DNA of 64,000 nucleotides from Phytophthora sp. 'mugwort' (taxonomy: Eukaryota; Oomycota; Peronosporomycetes; Peronosporales; Peronosporaceae): assembly GCA_033558025.1 (NCBI GenBank), contig JAUCEF010000012.1, positions 2,914,001-2,978,000 of the forward strand, given 5' to 3'. The notes below the pieces were generated by a model that was not told the DNA's origin, ran no database searches, and worked only from the letters and a program-made list of their open reading frames with translations. Position 1 is the first letter of the stretch, and every line of letters begins with the position of its first letter. This document shows positions 1 to 15,000 of this stretch, one piece after another. The translations under genes were made by a program, and so were the position numbers.

Positions 1-3000
1 AAACCACAACATTGACACTCAGGCTCCCTGAAACCCTCGCGACTGGGACTAGAGAAAGCGACACCTTTGTAGGCACCCCCACGCCAGAGCCTAAACGCGT
101 TGAAACAGACGATAGAAGCTGTCCAGTGATCCCGCTTGCAGTCAACCACGTCTCACTCACGTTGCTTGCGGTGAAGACAACACCCGCTTCCGCTTCCTGG
201 CTGTAGTTCCCTGCTCCTGTCCAGTTACGGTCCGCCACTTCGGCAAGATAACCCGACGGGTAGAACGCTTCAACACGATAGTATAGCTCTGCCTTCGTCG
301 GCGTAACCGTGACATCACCCAAGAACACGCCATCCTCGCTGATCGACGTGCTCGCCATCACAACAGACAGTACAGGCTGCTCCGCCACCGTCAGGAACTC
401 GAGCGTCACAGGGATCATCGTCCTATTCCAGCTGCTGAAGGCATGCACAGAGGCGCGGAGCCATGCTTCCACACGACCCCAATGCTGCGGTCCTGCTGAG
501 ATAGACACGGATCTCGACTCAACTGACAACGGAACGACCGAGTAGACCGTGCTGTTCAGCGTCTCGCTCCCACTGGACAGTACCGTTGCGCCGTTCTCAC
601 TGACAGCCACGTTGCAGCCCTCGGGCAACAGCACTTCCAGAGAAAGCATCACGTCTGGAGCCGTCGCATCCAGCTCCGCCACCACTAACTCCGAGATCCA
701 CAGCACGCCCGGCTCGTCCTCGTACACCCTCGAACTCGTGCTAGCAAGCGTGAACGTAGGCGCTTGGGCGTGGTTCCACTGCACTGGCACCAGGCTTTCG
801 GAGATGGACGACGACAAGACCGTCAGCCACGCATACTCCTCGCCAGTATTGGTAGTGCTCTTAGCCTCACTTGCATCCATCTGCGACGGAATCAAACTAC
901 TCGTTACTGAAACAGACTGCAACGTTAGCGGCAGGCTGCCCGCGTAGTCTGGAGGAGGCAAGACGGTCAAGGTGCTGTTCATGCTCGTGCTCCCGTCTTC
1001 TTCATCCACTACCCAGACAATCTCCTGTTCCCACGGCGCATCATCGACTCTCGAGAGACTGTATCTCCAGAACGGCGACTCTCGCGCAGCCACCCCGGCG
1101 TCTGTGTTGCTATCCGCATTAACGAGGAACGACACCAGCTCCGCATCCACACTAGACGTCGTGCTTGCCTTGTCGCTTTCATGCACGATCACGTCCAGCA
1201 AGCGGTTAAAGCCCATGTGCACCATCGCCGACCCGTTCGGCGCAGAAGAGAAGAAGCGAGCAGATGCGACCGGAACCACCGAGACGCGCACGTTCGCCCT
1301 CAGGATAAACGACTGGTTCGACGTCCCCGAGTACGCGTCCACCGACAACGCCACGGCAGCTTCGCCAAAGTAGCCGTCTCCTGGAACCACACTCACGTTC
1401 TCCGATGTACTAAACTCAAACAAACGATCAGCAGCAAACGCGAGGGATGTGAACCCGGCACCGACGAAAGGAGACGCATCGAGTCCCCGACCATCGACAA
1501 ACACAGCTTCGACCCGACCGGCATCCCACACCAATCGACACGAACCGAAGCTCAGATCACTCACACCCGCCGCCACAACATCTGCCAGCAAGCTCTCTCG
1601 AACACTGCTCAGCGCTATCGCCACTGCGGTGTCTTCCTGTCCATCCACCCAGACATCGAGTGGACGAGCATAGTACACACTGGGCTCCAGCGACCAACCC
1701 ACCTCAGCCGTCGTCACCGCAGATGCCACCGTGGCGTTCGTCCCGGACGCGCCCATCAAATAGAGCTCGCGAGATGTCGCTGTGAGAGAGATGCTGAACC
1801 TGTCGGCGAACAGCGCGTCCAGCGCAACCAGCATCACCTCGGCATCGACGATGCCCACCAACGTTGGCGTCGGTACTGGCAGTGCATACCGCGAAGTCGT
1901 ATCGTTCTCGCTTGCTGAGACTGTAGGCAGCAGTAGTTGGTCGTTGAAGAATACGGCCACCACATCCGACCCGACGTCCGTCGACAACTCGACCGAGAGT
2001 TCCTCCGACCCATCCACGTCCTGGAGCGAGATAGAACCGATTGACACCACAATTACCATTCCCATTGGGGGTGTCGCCTCCGCAATGCTGACATCCAGCA
2101 GTGGCGTATCGGCTACGGGGGCGATGATAATATCGATGGGAATGGGCCACGCGCGCGCCACGGCCAGACCAACACGGTCGTTCGAGGTCAGATAGCCAGA
2201 AACGATGGACATACTCAAGAGATTCAGGTGCAGTTCTCCGCTATATCCCGGTACCAGCCCGATCTCCACACTGCCACGCATCTCCACTCGACCCGCTTCG
2301 GCCGCCACGATGCGCTGCGACGGATCGCTGAACGCCATCGCTGGCACCACACCGTCCGCCATTGTCGAGAACGCCACCGCTGACACATCGGATCTCCACG
2401 TGATGGAAGTCACGTAGTGTTCGTATTCACGCAGCTCCACCACCAAGAACAAAGCCTCCAACCCATCTGTATCTACCAGCGACGCCACCACCGAGTCGCA
2501 AACCACCACGCCGTCTTCTTCGGCTGCGAACGTCGTCGTCGCGATGGATACCAGAGGCGTCGTCGCCTCCGCGACCACTGCCACAGTCAGAGGCACTTCG
2601 TACATGTCTTCCGAGACCAGCCCGCCGCTATGGTCAATAGCGTGGGCAACAAACGTGCAGTCAATGAACCCCGAGAAGTACGTCGGTGGGCTCAATTGCA
2701 CGCTCAAGTCGGTGTGCTCTCCGCGCCGATATACACCGAGCGGGACCAACTCGAACACCGTCATGAACACAATGCCGGCCTCCTCGATTGACGACGTGTT
2801 GCTAGTATTTGCCTCTCTCACGACTTGTACCGGCATGTCGTTGACGGATACCTCTTTCCAAGCATTATTCTCGCAGCGAAGGTGCAGGTACATTTCCTCA
2901 GAGCCATCAATATCACTGATCGTCCAGTTGCTCACCGTAATAGAAGCGACGCCATTCTCTGGAATCGGAAGCTTGGCTGGAGTGACTACTAGTCTTGGCG

Positions 3001-6000
3001 CCTCGGCCACCGGATAAATTGTTAGCTCGATTGATTCAGACACCGTCGCCAGCGATTTCCACAGCCCGGAAGGAAGGCAGTCTAATGCGTCTTCACCCCC
3101 GCCGGACACACTCAGATAGCAATCAGACGCGAAAAAGGCCGGGTCCACATCCACACTGAAGGCTGAAACCACAACATTGACACTCAGGCTCCCTGAAACC
3201 CTCGCGACTGGGACTAGAGAAAGCGACACCTTTGTAGGCACCCCCACGCCAGAGCCTAAACGCGTTGAAACAGACGATAGAAGCTGTCCAGTGATCCCGC
3301 TTGCAGTCAACCACGTCTCACTCACGTTGCTTGCGGTGAAGACAACACCCGCTTCCGCTTCCTGGCTGTAGTTCCCTGCTCCTGTCCAGTTACGGTCCGC
3401 CACTTCGGCAAGATAACCCGACGGGTAGAACGCTTCAACACGATAGTATAGCTCTGCCTTCGTCGGCGTAACCGTGACATCACCCAAGAACACGCCATCC
3501 TCGCTGATCGACGTGCTCGCCATCACAACAGACAGTACAGGCTGCTCCGCCACCGTCAGGAACTCGAGCGTCACAGGGATCATCGTCCTATTCCAGCTGC
3601 TGAAGGCATGCACAGAGGCGCGGAGCCATGCTTCCACACGACCCCAATGCTGCGGTCCTGCTGAGATAAACACGGATCTCGACTCAACTGACAACGGAAC
3701 GACCGAGTAGACCGTGCTGTTCAGCGTCTCGCTCCCACTGGACAGTACCGTTGCGCCGTTCTCACTGACAGCCACGTTGCAGCCCTCGGGCAACAGCACT
3801 TCCAGAGAAAGCATCACGTCTGGAGCCGTCGCATCCAGCTCCGCCACCACTAACTCCGAGATCCACAGCACGCCCGGCTCGTCCTCGTACACCCTCGAAC
3901 TCGTGCTAGCAAGCGTGAACGTAGGCGCTTGGGCGTGGTTCCACTGCACTGGCACCAGGCTTTCGGAGATGGACGACGACAAGACCGTCAGCCACGCATA
4001 CTCCTCGCCAGTATTGGTAGTGCTCTTAGCCTCACTTGCATCCATCTGCGACGGAATCAAACTACTCGTTACTGAAACAGACTGCAACGTTAGCGGCAGG
4101 CTGCCCGCGTAGTCTGGAGGAGGCAAGACGGTCAAGGTGCTGTTCATGCTCGTGCTCCCGTCTTCTTCATCCAGTACCCAGACAATCTCCTGTTCCCACG
4201 GCGCATCATCGACTCTCGAGAGACTGTATCTCCAGAACGGCGACTCTCGCGCAGCCACCCCGGCGTCTGTGTTGCTATCCGCATTAACGAGGAACGACAC
4301 CAGCTCCGCATCCACACTAGACGTCGTGCTTGCCTTGTCGCTTTCATGCACGATCACGTCCAGCAAGCGGTTAAAGCCCATGTGCACCATCGCCGACCCG
4401 TTCGGCGCAGAAGAGAAGAAGCGAGCAGATGCGACCGGAACCACCGAGACGCGCACGTTCGCCCTCAGGATAAACGACTGGTTCGACGTCCCCGAGTACG
4501 CGTCCACCGACAACGCCACGGCAGCTTCGCCAAAGTAGCCGTCTCCTGGAACCACACTCACGTTCTCCGATGTACTAAACTCAAACAAACGATCAGCAGC
4601 AAACGCGAGGGATGTGAACCCGGCACCGACGAAAGGAGACGCATCGAGTCCCCGACCATCGACAAACACAGCTTCGACCCGACCGGCATCCCACACCAAT
4701 CGACACGAACCGAAGCTCAGATCACTCACACCCGCCGCCACAACATCTGCCAGCAAGCTCTCTCGAACACTGCTCAGCGCTATCGCCACTGCGGTGTCTT
4801 CCTGTCCATCCACCCAGACATCGAGTGGACGAGCATAGTACACACTGGGCTCCAGCGACCAACCCACCTCAGCCGTCGTCACCGCAGATGCCACCGTGGC
4901 GTTCGTCCCGGACGCGCCCATCAAATAGAGCTCGCGAGATGTCGCTGTGAGAGAGATGCTGAACCTGTCGGCGAACAGCGCGTCCAGCGCAACCAGCATC
5001 ACCTCGGCATCGACGATGCCCACCAACGTTGGCGTCGGTACTGGCAGTGCATACCGCGAAGTCGTATCGTTCTCGCTTGCTGAAACTGTAGGCAGCAGTA
5101 GTTGGTCGTTGAAGAATACGGCCATCACATCCGACCCGACGTCCGTCGACAACTCGACCGAGAGTTCCTCCGACCCATCCACGTCCTGGAGCGAGATAGA
5201 ACCGATTGACACCACAATTACCATTCCCATTGGGGGTGTCGCCTCCGCAATGCTGACATCCAGCAGTGGCGTATCGGCTACGGGGGCGATGATAATATCG
5301 ATGGGAATGGGCCACGCGCGCGCCACGGCCAGACCAACACGGTCGTTCGAGGTCAGATAGCCAGAAACGATGGACATACTCAAGAGATTCAGGTGCAGTT
5401 CTCCGCTATATCCCGGTACCAGCCCGATCTCCACACTGCCACGCATCTCCACTCGACCCGCTTCGGCCGCCACGATGCGCTGCGACGGATCGCTGAACGC
5501 CATCGCTGGCACCACACCGTCCGCCATTGTCGAGAACGCCACCGCTGACACATCGGATCTCCACGTGATGGAAGTCACGTAGTGTTCGTATTCACGCAGC
5601 TCCACCACCAAGAACAAAGCCTCCAACCCATCTGTATCTACCAGCGACGCCACCACCGAGTCGCAAACCACCACGCCGTCTTCTTCGGCTGCGAACGTCG
5701 TCGTCGCGATGGATACCAGAGGCGTCGTCGCCTCCGCGACCACTGCCACAGTCAGAGGCACTTCGTACATGTCTTCCGAGACCAGCCCGCCGCTATGGTC
5801 AATAGCGTGGGCAACAAACGTGCAGTCAATGAACCCCGAGAAGTACGTCGGTGGGCTCAATTGCACGCTCAAGTCGGTGTGCTCTCCGCGCCGATATACA
5901 CCGAGCGGGACCAACTCGAACACCGTCATGAACACAATGCCGGCCTCCTCGATTGACGACGTGTTGCTAGTATTTGCCTCTCTCACGACTTGTACCGGCA

Positions 6001-9000
6001 TGTCGTTGACGGATACCTCTTTCCAAGCATTATTCTCGCAGCGAAGGTGCAGGTACATTTCCTCAGAGCCATCAATATCACTGATCGTCCAGTTGCTCAC
6101 CGTAATAGAAGCGACGCCATTCTCTGGAATCGGAAGCTTGGCTGGAGTGACTACTAGTCTTGGCGCCTCGGCCACCGGATAAATTGTTAGCTCGATTGAT
6201 TCAGACACCGTCGCCAGCGATTTCCACAGCCCGGAAGGAAGGCAGTCTAATGCGTCTTCACCCCCGCCGGACACACTCAGATAGCAATCAGACGCGAAAA
6301 AGGCCGGGTCCACATCCACACTGAAGGCTGAAACCACAACATTGACACTCAGGCTCCCTGAAACCCTCGCGACTGGGACTAGAGAAAGCGACACCTTTGT
6401 AGGCACCCCCACGCCAGAGCCTAAACGCGTTGAAACAGACGATAGAAGCTGTCCAGTGATCCCGCTTGCAGTCAACCACGTCTCACTCACGTTGCTTGCG
6501 GTGAAGACAACACCCGCTTCCGCTTCCTGGCTGTAGTTCCCTGCTCCTGTCCAGTTACGGTCCGCCACTTCGGCAAGATAACCCGACGGGTAGAACGCTT
6601 CAACACGATAGTATAGCTCTGCCTTCGTCGGCGTAACCGTGACATCACCCAAGAACACGCCATCCTCGCTGATCGACGTGCTCGCCATCACAACAGACAG
6701 TACAGGCTGCTCCGCCACCGTCAGGAACTCGAGCGTCACAGGGATCATCGTCCTATTCCAGCTGCTGAAGGCATGCACAGAGGCGCGGAGCCATGCTTCC
6801 ACACGACCCCAATGCTGCGGTCCTGCTGAGATAAACACGGATCTCGACTCAACTGACAACGGAACGACCGAGTAGACCGTGCTGTTCAGCGTCTCGCTCC
6901 CACTGGACAGTACCGTTGCGCCGTTCTCACTGACAGCCACGTTGCAGCCCTCGGGCAACAGCACTTCCAGAGAAAGCATCACGTCTGGAGCCGTCGCATC
7001 CAGCTCCGCCACCACTAACTCCGAGATCCACAGCACGCCCGGCTCGTCCTCGTACACCCTCGAACTCGTGCTAGCAAGCGTGAACGTAGGCGCTTGGGCG
7101 TGGTTCCACTGCACTGGCACCAGGCTTTCGGAGATGGACGACGACAAGACCGTCAGCCACGCATACTCCTCGCCAGTATTGGTAGTGCTCTTAGCCTCAC
7201 TTGCATCCATCTGCGACGGAATCAAACTACTCGTTACTGAAACAGACTGCAACGTTAGCGGCAGGCTGCCCGCGTAGTCTGGAGGAGGCAAGACGGTCAA
7301 GGTGCTGTTCATGCTCGTGCTCCCGTCTTCTTCATCCAGTACCCAGACAATCTCCTGTTCCCACGGCGCATCATCGACTCTCGAGAGACTGTATCTCCAG
7401 AACGGCGACTCTCGCGCAGCCACCCCGGCGTCTGTGTTGCTATCCGCATTAACGAGGAACGACACCAGCTCCGCATCCACACTAGACGTCGTGCTTGCCT
7501 TGTCGCTTTCATGCACGATCACGTCCAGCAAGCGGTTAAAGCCCATGTGCACCATCGCCGACCCGTTCGGCGCAGAAGAGAAGAAGCGAGCAGATGCGAC
7601 CGGAACCACCGAGACGCGCACGTTCGCCCTCAGGATAAACGACTGGTTCGACGTCCCCGAGTACGCGTCCACCGACAACGCCACGGCAGCTTCGCCAAAG
7701 TAGCCGTCTCCTGGAACCACACTCACGTTCTCCGATGTACTAAACTCAAACAAACGATCAGCAGCAAACGCGAGGGATGTGAACCCGGCACCGACGAAAG
7801 GAGACGCATCGAGTCCCCGACCATCGACAAACACAGCTTCGACCCGACCGGCATCCCACACCAATCGACACGAACCGAAGCTCAGATCACTCACACCCGC
7901 CGCCACAACATCTGCCAGCAAGCTCTCTCGAACACTGCTCAGCGCTATCGCCACTGCGGTGTCTTCCTGTCCATCCACCCAGACATCGAGTGGACGAGCA
8001 TAGTACACACTGGGCTCCAGCGACCAACCCACCTCAGCCGTCGTCACCGCAGATGCCACCGTGGCGTTCGTCCCGGACGCGCCCATCAAATAGAGCTCGC
8101 GAGATGTCGCTGTGAGAGAGATGCTGAACCTGTCGGCGAACAGCGCGTCCAGCGCAACCAGCATCACCTCGGCATCGACGATGCCCACCAACGTTGGCGT
8201 CGGTACTGGCAGTGCATACCGCGAAGTCGTATCGTTCTCGCTTGCTGAAACTGTAGGCAGCAGTAGTTGGTCGTTGAAGAATACGGCCACCACATCCGAC
8301 CCGACGTCCGTCGACAACTCGACCGAGAGTTCTTCCGACCCATCCACGTCCTGGAGCGAGATAGAACCGATTGACACCACAATTACCATTCCCATTGGGG
8401 GTGTCGCCTCCGCAATGCTGACATCCAGCAGTGGCGTATCGGCTACGGGGGCGATGATAATATCGATGGGAATGGGCCACGCGCGCGCCACGGCCAGACC
8501 AACACGGTCGTTCGAGGTCAGATAGCCAGAAACGATGGACATACTCAAGAGATTCAGGTGCAGTTCTCCGCTATATCCCGGTACCAGCCCGATCTCCACA
8601 CTGCCACGCATCTCCACTCGACCCGCTTCGGCCGCCACGATGCGCTGCGACGGATCGCTGAACGCCATCGCTGGCACCACACCGTCCGCCATTGTCGAGA
8701 ACGCCACCGCTGACACGTCGGATCTCCACGTGACGAAAGTCGCGTAGTGTTCGTATGCACCCAGCTCCACCACCAAGAACAAAGCCTCCGACCCATCTGC
8801 ATCAACCAGCGACGCCACCACCGAGTCGCAAACCACCACGCCGTCTTCTTCGGCTGCGAACGTCGTCGTCGCGATGGATACCAGAGGCGTCGTCGCCTCC
8901 GCGACCACTGCCACAGTCAGAGGCACTTCGTACATGTCTTCCGAGACCAGCACGCCGCTATGGTCAATAGCGTGGGCAACAAACGTGCAGTCAATGAACC

Positions 9001-12000
9001 CCGAGAAGTACGTCGGTGGGCTCAATTGCACGCTCAAGTCGGTGTGCTCTCCGCGCCGATATACACCGAGCGGGACCAACTCGAACACCGTCATGAACAC
9101 AATGCCGGCCTCCTCGATTGACGACGTGTTGCTAGTATTTGCCTCTCTCACGACTTGTACCGGCATGTCGTTGACGGATACCTCTTTCCAAGCATTATTC
9201 TCGCAGCGAAGGTGCAGGTACATTTCCTCAGAGCCATCAATATCACTGATCGTCCAGTTGCTCACCGTAATAGAAGCGACGCCATTCTCTGGAATCGGAA
9301 GCTTGGCTGGAGTGACTACTAGTCTTGGCGCCTCGGCCACCGGATAAATTGTTAGCTCGATTGATTCAGACACCGTCGCCAGCGATTTCCACAGCCCGGA
9401 AGGAAGGCAGTCTAATGCGTCTTCACCCCCGCCGGACACACTCAGATAGCAATCAGACGCGAAAAAGGCCGGGTCCACATCCACACTGAAGGCTGAAACC
9501 ACAACATTGACACTCAGGCTCCCTGAAACCCTCGCGACTGGGACTAGAGAAAGCGACACCTTTGTAGGCACCCCCACGCCAGAGCCTAAACGCGTTGAAA
9601 CAGACGATAGAAGCTGTCCAGTGATCCCGCTTGCAGTCAACCACGTCTCACTCACGTTGCTTGCGGTGAAGACAACACCCGCTTCCGCTTCCTGGCTGTA
9701 GTTCCCTGCTCCTGTCCAGTTACGGTCCGCCACTTCGGCAAGATAACCCGACGGGTAGAACGCTTCAACACGATAGTATAGCTCTGCCTTCGTCGGCGTA
9801 ACCGTGACATCACCCAAGAACACGCCATCCTCGCTGATCGACGTGCTCGCCATCACAACAGACAGTACAGGCTGCTCCGCCACCGTCAGGAACTCGAGCG
9901 TCACAGGGATCATCGTCCTATTCCAGCTGCTGAAGGCATGCACAGAGGCGCGGAGCCATGCTTCCACACGACCCCAATGCTGCGGTCCTGCTGAGATAAA
10001 CACGGATCTCGACTCAACTGACAACGGAACGACCGAGTAGACCGTGCTGTTCAGCGTCTCGCTCCCACTGGACAGTACCGTTGCGCCGTTCTCACTGACA
10101 GCCACGTTGCAGCCCTCGGGCAACAGCACTTCCAGAGAAAGCATCACGTCTGGAGCCGTCGCATCCAGCTCCGCCACCACTAACTCCGAGATCCACAGCA
10201 CGCCCGGCTCGTCCTCGTACACCCTCGAACTCGTGCTAGCAAGCGTGAACGTAGGCGCTTGGGCGTGGTTCCACTGCACTGGCACCAGGCTTTCGGAGAT
10301 GGACGACGACAAGACCGTCAGCCACGCATACTCCTCGCCAGTATTGGTAGTGCTCTTAGCCTCACTTGCATCCATCTGCGACGGAATCAAACTACTCGTT
10401 ACTGAAACAGACTGCAACGTTAGCGGCAGGCTGCCCGCGTAGTCTGGAGGAGGCAAGACGGTCAAGGTGCTGTTCATGCTCGTGCTCCCGTCTTCTTCAT
10501 CCAGTACCCAGACAATCTCCTGTTCCCACGGCGCATCATCGACTCTCGAGAGACTGTATCTCCAGAACGGCGACTCTCGCGCAGCCACCCCGGCGTCTGT
10601 GTTGCTATCCGCATTAACGAGGAACGACACCAGCTCCGCATCCACACTAGACGTCGTGCTTGCCTTGTCGCTTTCATGCACGATCACGTCCAGCAAGCGG
10701 TTAAAGCCCATGTGCACCATCGCCGACCCGTTCGGCGCAGAAGAGAAGAAGCGAGCAGATGCGACCGGAACCACCGAGACGCGCACGTTCGCCCTCAGGA
10801 TAAACGACTGGTTCGACGTCCCCGAGTACGCGTCCACCGACAACGCCACGGCAGCTTCGCCAAAGTAGCCGTCTCCTGGAACCACACTCACGTTCTCCGA
10901 TGTACTAAACTCAAACAAACGATCAGCAGCAAACGCGAGGGATGTGAACCCGGCACCGACGAAAGGAGACGCATCGAGTCCCCGACCATCGACAAACACA
11001 GCTTCGACCCGACCGGCATCCCACACCAATCGACACGAACCGAAGCTCAGATCACTCACACCCGCCGCCACAACATCTGCCAGCAAGCTCTCTCGAACAC
11101 TGCTCAGCGCTATCGCCACTGCGGTGTCTTCCTGTCCATCCACCCAGACATCGAGTGGACGAGCATAGTACACACTGGGCTCCAGCGACCAACCCACCTC
11201 AGCCGTCGTCACCGCAGATGCCACCGTGGCGTTCGTCCCGGACGCGCCCATCAAATAGAGCTCGCGAGATGTCGCTGTGAGAGAGATGCTGAACCTGTCG
11301 GCGAACAGCGCGTCCAGCGCAACCAGCATCACCTCGGCATCGACGATGCCCACCAACGTTGGCGTCGGTACTGGCAGTGCATACCGCGAAGTCGTATCGT
11401 TCTCGCTTGCTGAAACTGTAGGCAGCAGTAGTTGGTCGTTGAAGAATACGGCCACCACATCCGACCCGACGTCCGTCGACAACTCGACCGAGAGTTCTTC
11501 CGACCCATCCACGTCCTGGAGCGAGATAGAACCGATTGACACCACAATTACCATTCCCATTGGGGGTGTCGCCTCCGCAATGCTGACATCCAGCAGTGGC
11601 GTATCGGCTACGGGGGCGATGATAATATCGATGGGAATGGGCCACGCGCGCGCCACGGCCAGACCAACACGGTCGTTCGAGGTCAGATAGCCAGAAACGA
11701 TGGACATACTCAAGAGATTCAGGTGCAGTTCTCCGCTATATCCCGGTACCAGCCCGATCTCCACACTGCCACGCATCTCCACTCGACCCGCTTCGGCCGC
11801 CACGATGCGCTGCGACGGATCGCTGAACGCCATCGCTGGCACCACACCGTCCGCCATTGTCGAGAACGCCACCGCTGACACGTCGGATCTCCACGTGACG
11901 AAAGTCGCGTAGTGTTCGTATGCACCCAGCTCCACCACCAAGAACAAAGCCTCCGACCCATCTGCATCAACCAGCGACGCCACCACCGAGTCGCAAACCA

Positions 12001-15000
12001 CCACGCCGTCTTCTTCGGCTGCGAACGTCGTCGTCGCGATGGATACCAGAGGCGTCGTCGCCTCCGCGACCACTGCCACAGTCAGAGGCACTTCGTACAT
12101 GTCTTCCGAGACCAGCCCGCCGCTATGGTCAATAGCGTGGGCAACAAACGTGCAGTCAATGAACCCCGAGAAGTACGTCGGTGGGCTCAATTGCACGCTC
12201 AAGTCGGTGTGCTCTCCGCGCCGATATACACCGAGCGGGACCAACTCGAACACCGTCATGAACACAATGCCGGCCTCCTCGATTGACGACGTGTTGCTAG
12301 TATTTGCCTCTCTCACGACTTGTACCGGCATGTCGTTGACGGATACCTCTTTCCAAGCATTATTCTCGCAGCGAAGGTGCAGGTACATTTCCTCAGAGCC
12401 ATCAATATCACTGATCGTCCAGTTGCTCACCGTAATAGAAGCGACGCCATTCTCTGGAATCGGAAGCTTGGCTGGAGTGACTACTAGTCTTGGCGCCTCG
12501 GCCACCGGATAAATTGTTAGCTCGATTGATTCAGACACCGTCGCCAGCGATTTCCACAGCCCGGAAGGAAGGCAGTCTAATGCGTCTTCACCCCCGCCGG
12601 ACACACTCAGATAGCAATCAGACGCGAAAAAGGCCGGGTCCACATCCACACTGAAGGCTGAAACCACAACATTGACACTCAGGCTCCCTGAAACCCTCGC
12701 GACTGGGACTAGAGAAAGCGACACCTTTGTAGGCACCCCCACGCCAGAGCCTAAACGCGTTGAAACAGACGATAGAAGCTGTCCAGTGATCCCGCTTGCA
12801 GTCAACCACGTCTCACTCACGTTGCTTGCGGTGAAGACAACACCCGCTTCCGCTTCCTGGCTGTAGTTCCCTGCTCCTGTCCAGTTACGGTCCGCCACTT
12901 CGGCAAGATAACCCGACGGGTAGAACGCTTCAACACGATAGTATAGCTCTGCCTTCGTCGGCGTAACCGTGACATCACCCAAGAACACGCCATCCTCGCT
13001 GATCGACGTGCTCGCCATCACAACAGACAGTACAGGCTGCTCCGCCACCGTCAGGAACTCGAGCGTCACAGGGATCATCGTCCTATTCCAGCTGCTGAAG
13101 GCATGCACAGAGGCGCGGAGCCATGCTTCCACACGACCCCAATGCTGCGGTCCTGCTGAGATAAACACGGATCTCGACTCAACTGACAACAGAACGACCG
13201 AGTAGACCGTGCTGTTCAGCGTCTCGCTCCCACTGGACAGTACCGTTGCGCCGTTCTCACTGACAGCCACGTTGCAGCCCTCGGGCAACAGCACTTCCAG
13301 AGAAAGCATCACGTCTGGAGCCGTCGCATCCAGCTCCGCCACCACTAACTCCGAGATCCACAGCACGCCCGGCTCGTCCTCGTACACCCTCGAACTCGTG
13401 CTAGCAAGCGTGAACGTAGGCGCTTGGGCGTGGTTCCACTGCACTGGCACCAGGCTTTCGGAGATGGACGACGACAAGACCGTCAGCCACGCATACTCCT
13501 CGCCAGTATTGGTAGTGCTCTTAGCCTCACTTGCATCCATCTGCGACGGAATCAAACTACTCGTTACTGAAACAGACTGCAACGTTAGCGGCAGGCTGCC
13601 CGCGTAGTCTGGAGGAGGCAAGACGGTCAAGGTGCTGTTCATGCTCGTGCTCCCGTCTTCTTCATCCAGTACCCAGACAATCTCCTGTTCCCACGGCGCA
13701 TCATCGACTCTCGAGAGACTGTATCTCCAGAACGGCGACTCTCGCGCAGCCACCCCGGCGTCTGTGTTGCTATCCGCATTAACGAGGAACGACACCAGCT
13801 CCGCATCCACACTAGACGTCGTGCTTGCCTTGTCGCTTTCATGCACGATCACGTCCAGCAAGCGGTTAAAGCCCATGTGCACCATCGCCGACCCGTTCGG
13901 CGCAGAAGAGAAGAAGCGAGCAGATGCGACCGGAACCACCGAGACGCGCACGTTCGCCCTCAGGATAAACGACTGGTTCGACGTCCCCGAGTACGCGTCC
14001 ACCGACAACGCCACGGCAGCTTCGCCAAAGTAGCCGTCTCCTGGAACCACACTCACGTTCTCCGATGTACTAAACTCAAACAAACGATCAGCAGCAAACG
14101 CGAGGGATGTGAACCCGGCACCGACGAAAGGAGACGCATCGAGTCCCCGACCATCGACAAACACAGCTTCGACCCGACCGGCATCCCACACCAATCGACA
14201 CGAACCGAAGCTCAGATCACTCACACCCGCCGCCACAACATCTGCCAGCAAGCTCTCTCGAACACTGCTCAGCGCTATCGCCACTGCGGTGTCTTCCTGT
14301 CCATCCACCCAGACATCGAGTGGACGAGCATAGTACACACTGGGCTCCAGCGACCAACCCACCTCAGCCGTCGTCACCGCAGATGCCACCGTGGCGTTCG
14401 TCCCGGACGCGCCCATCAAATAGAGCTCGCGAGATGTCGCTGTGAGAGAGATGCTGAACCTGTCGGCGAACAGCGCGTCCAGCGCAACCAGCATCACCTC
14501 GGCATCGACGATGCCCACCAACGTTGGCGTCGGTACTGGCAGTGCATACCGCGAAGTCGTATCGTTCTCGCTTGCTGAAACTGTAGGCAGCAGTAGTTGG
14601 TCGTTGAAGAATACGGCCACCACATCCGACCCGACGTCCGTCGACAACTCGACCGAGAGTTCTTCCGACCCATCCACGTCCTGGAGCGAGATAGAACCGA
14701 TTGACACCACAATTACCATTCCCATTGGGGGTGTCGCCTCCGCAATGCTGACATCCAGCAGTGGCGTATCGGCTACGGGGGCGATGATAATATCGATGGG
14801 AATGGGCCACGCGCGCGCCACGGCCAGACCAACACGGTCGTTCGAGGTCAGATAGCCAGAAACGATGGACATACTCAAGAGATTCAGGTGCAGTTCTCCG
14901 CTATATCCCGGTACCAGCCCGATCTCCACACTGCCACGCATCTCCACTCGACCCGCTTCGGCCGCCACGATGCGCTGCGACGGATCGCTGAACGCCATCG